The position numbers and the translations under genes were made by a program. From the NCBI GenBank assembly GCA_022701965.1, contig JAKONL010000335.1:1-7136 (forward strand): DNA of 7,136 nucleotides, in the 5' to 3' direction. This document shows positions 7,102-7,136 of this stretch, piece after piece (the first letter of the stretch is position 1; the number at the start of each line of letters is the position of its first letter). Below the pieces are notes generated by a model. The model did not search any database, had not been told where the DNA came from, and saw only the letters and a program-made list of their open reading frames with translations. Source of the stretch: Burkholderiaceae bacterium. GTDB lineage: Bacteria; Pseudomonadota; Gammaproteobacteria; Burkholderiales; Burkholderiaceae.

Positions 7102-7136
7102 TCAAAACCGGTAGGTTCCCCCGATGCCGGCCGTCC
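7102..7136 (-). CDS. 3' end of a probable outer-membrane beta-barrel protein gene (partial)
   Basis: In one minus-strand frame the edge of the window reads TAGIGGTYRF followed by TGA (7104-7102). A C-terminal Phe with alternating aromatic and hydrophobic residues (G-x-Y-R-F) is the signature of the last strand of many outer-membrane barrels such as porins and OmpW-like proteins. GC content is high up to this stop and falls sharply after it, which supports a gene end here. Only ten residues are visible, so the family cannot be named. Because it lies on the same strand as tpsB, read-through into the TPS operon is possible. Confidence 0.5.
   Translation of the reverse strand, partial: TAGIGGTYRF

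Overview
The window holds one two-partner secretion (TPS, type Vb) locus, read entirely on the minus strand. In transcription order it contains the last codons of an upstream gene that probably encodes an outer-membrane beta-barrel protein (7136-7102), an AT-rich intergenic region rich in palindromes (7101-6763), a complete TpsB outer-membrane transporter of the ShlB/FhaC/HecB family (6762-4966), a 103-bp gap, and a very large TpsA exoprotein. TpsA starts at 4862 and is still open at base 1, so at least 1,620 residues are present and its C terminus lies outside the window.

The sequence suggests a high-GC Gram-negative proteobacterium, most likely a betaproteobacterium of the order Burkholderiales. 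The reasons are the strongly GC-biased third codon positions, the extended signal peptide of TpsA with its Burkholderiales-like N-H-I-Y-R-L-V-W-N core, and the general type of the TPS pair. This is an inference from style; no species-level marker is present.

TpsB and TpsA work as a pair. TpsA crosses the inner membrane through Sec, its N-terminal TPS domain is recognised by the periplasmic POTRA domains of TpsB, and the chain is threaded through the TpsB barrel while it folds into a beta-helix at the surface. The visible part of TpsA is an extended signal peptide, a haemagglutination-activity (TPS) domain with an NPNG motif, a glycine-rich beta-helical section, and a C-terminal array of at least eight YDG-type repeats of about 87-88 residues that runs off the window edge. 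This is the architecture of a surface adhesin. No toxin domain is visible, but the C terminus cannot be seen.

The less ordinary signals are a higher-order pattern within the YDG array (a three-repeat block of about 786 bp that appears duplicated), a cluster of short palindromes sharing TTTGTA upstream of tpsB, and two mutually exclusive hairpins overlapping the weak ribosome binding site of tpsB. I saw no RNA gene, insertion sequence, CRISPR array or origin. Several long open frames on the plus strand are antisense shadows of the two real genes.
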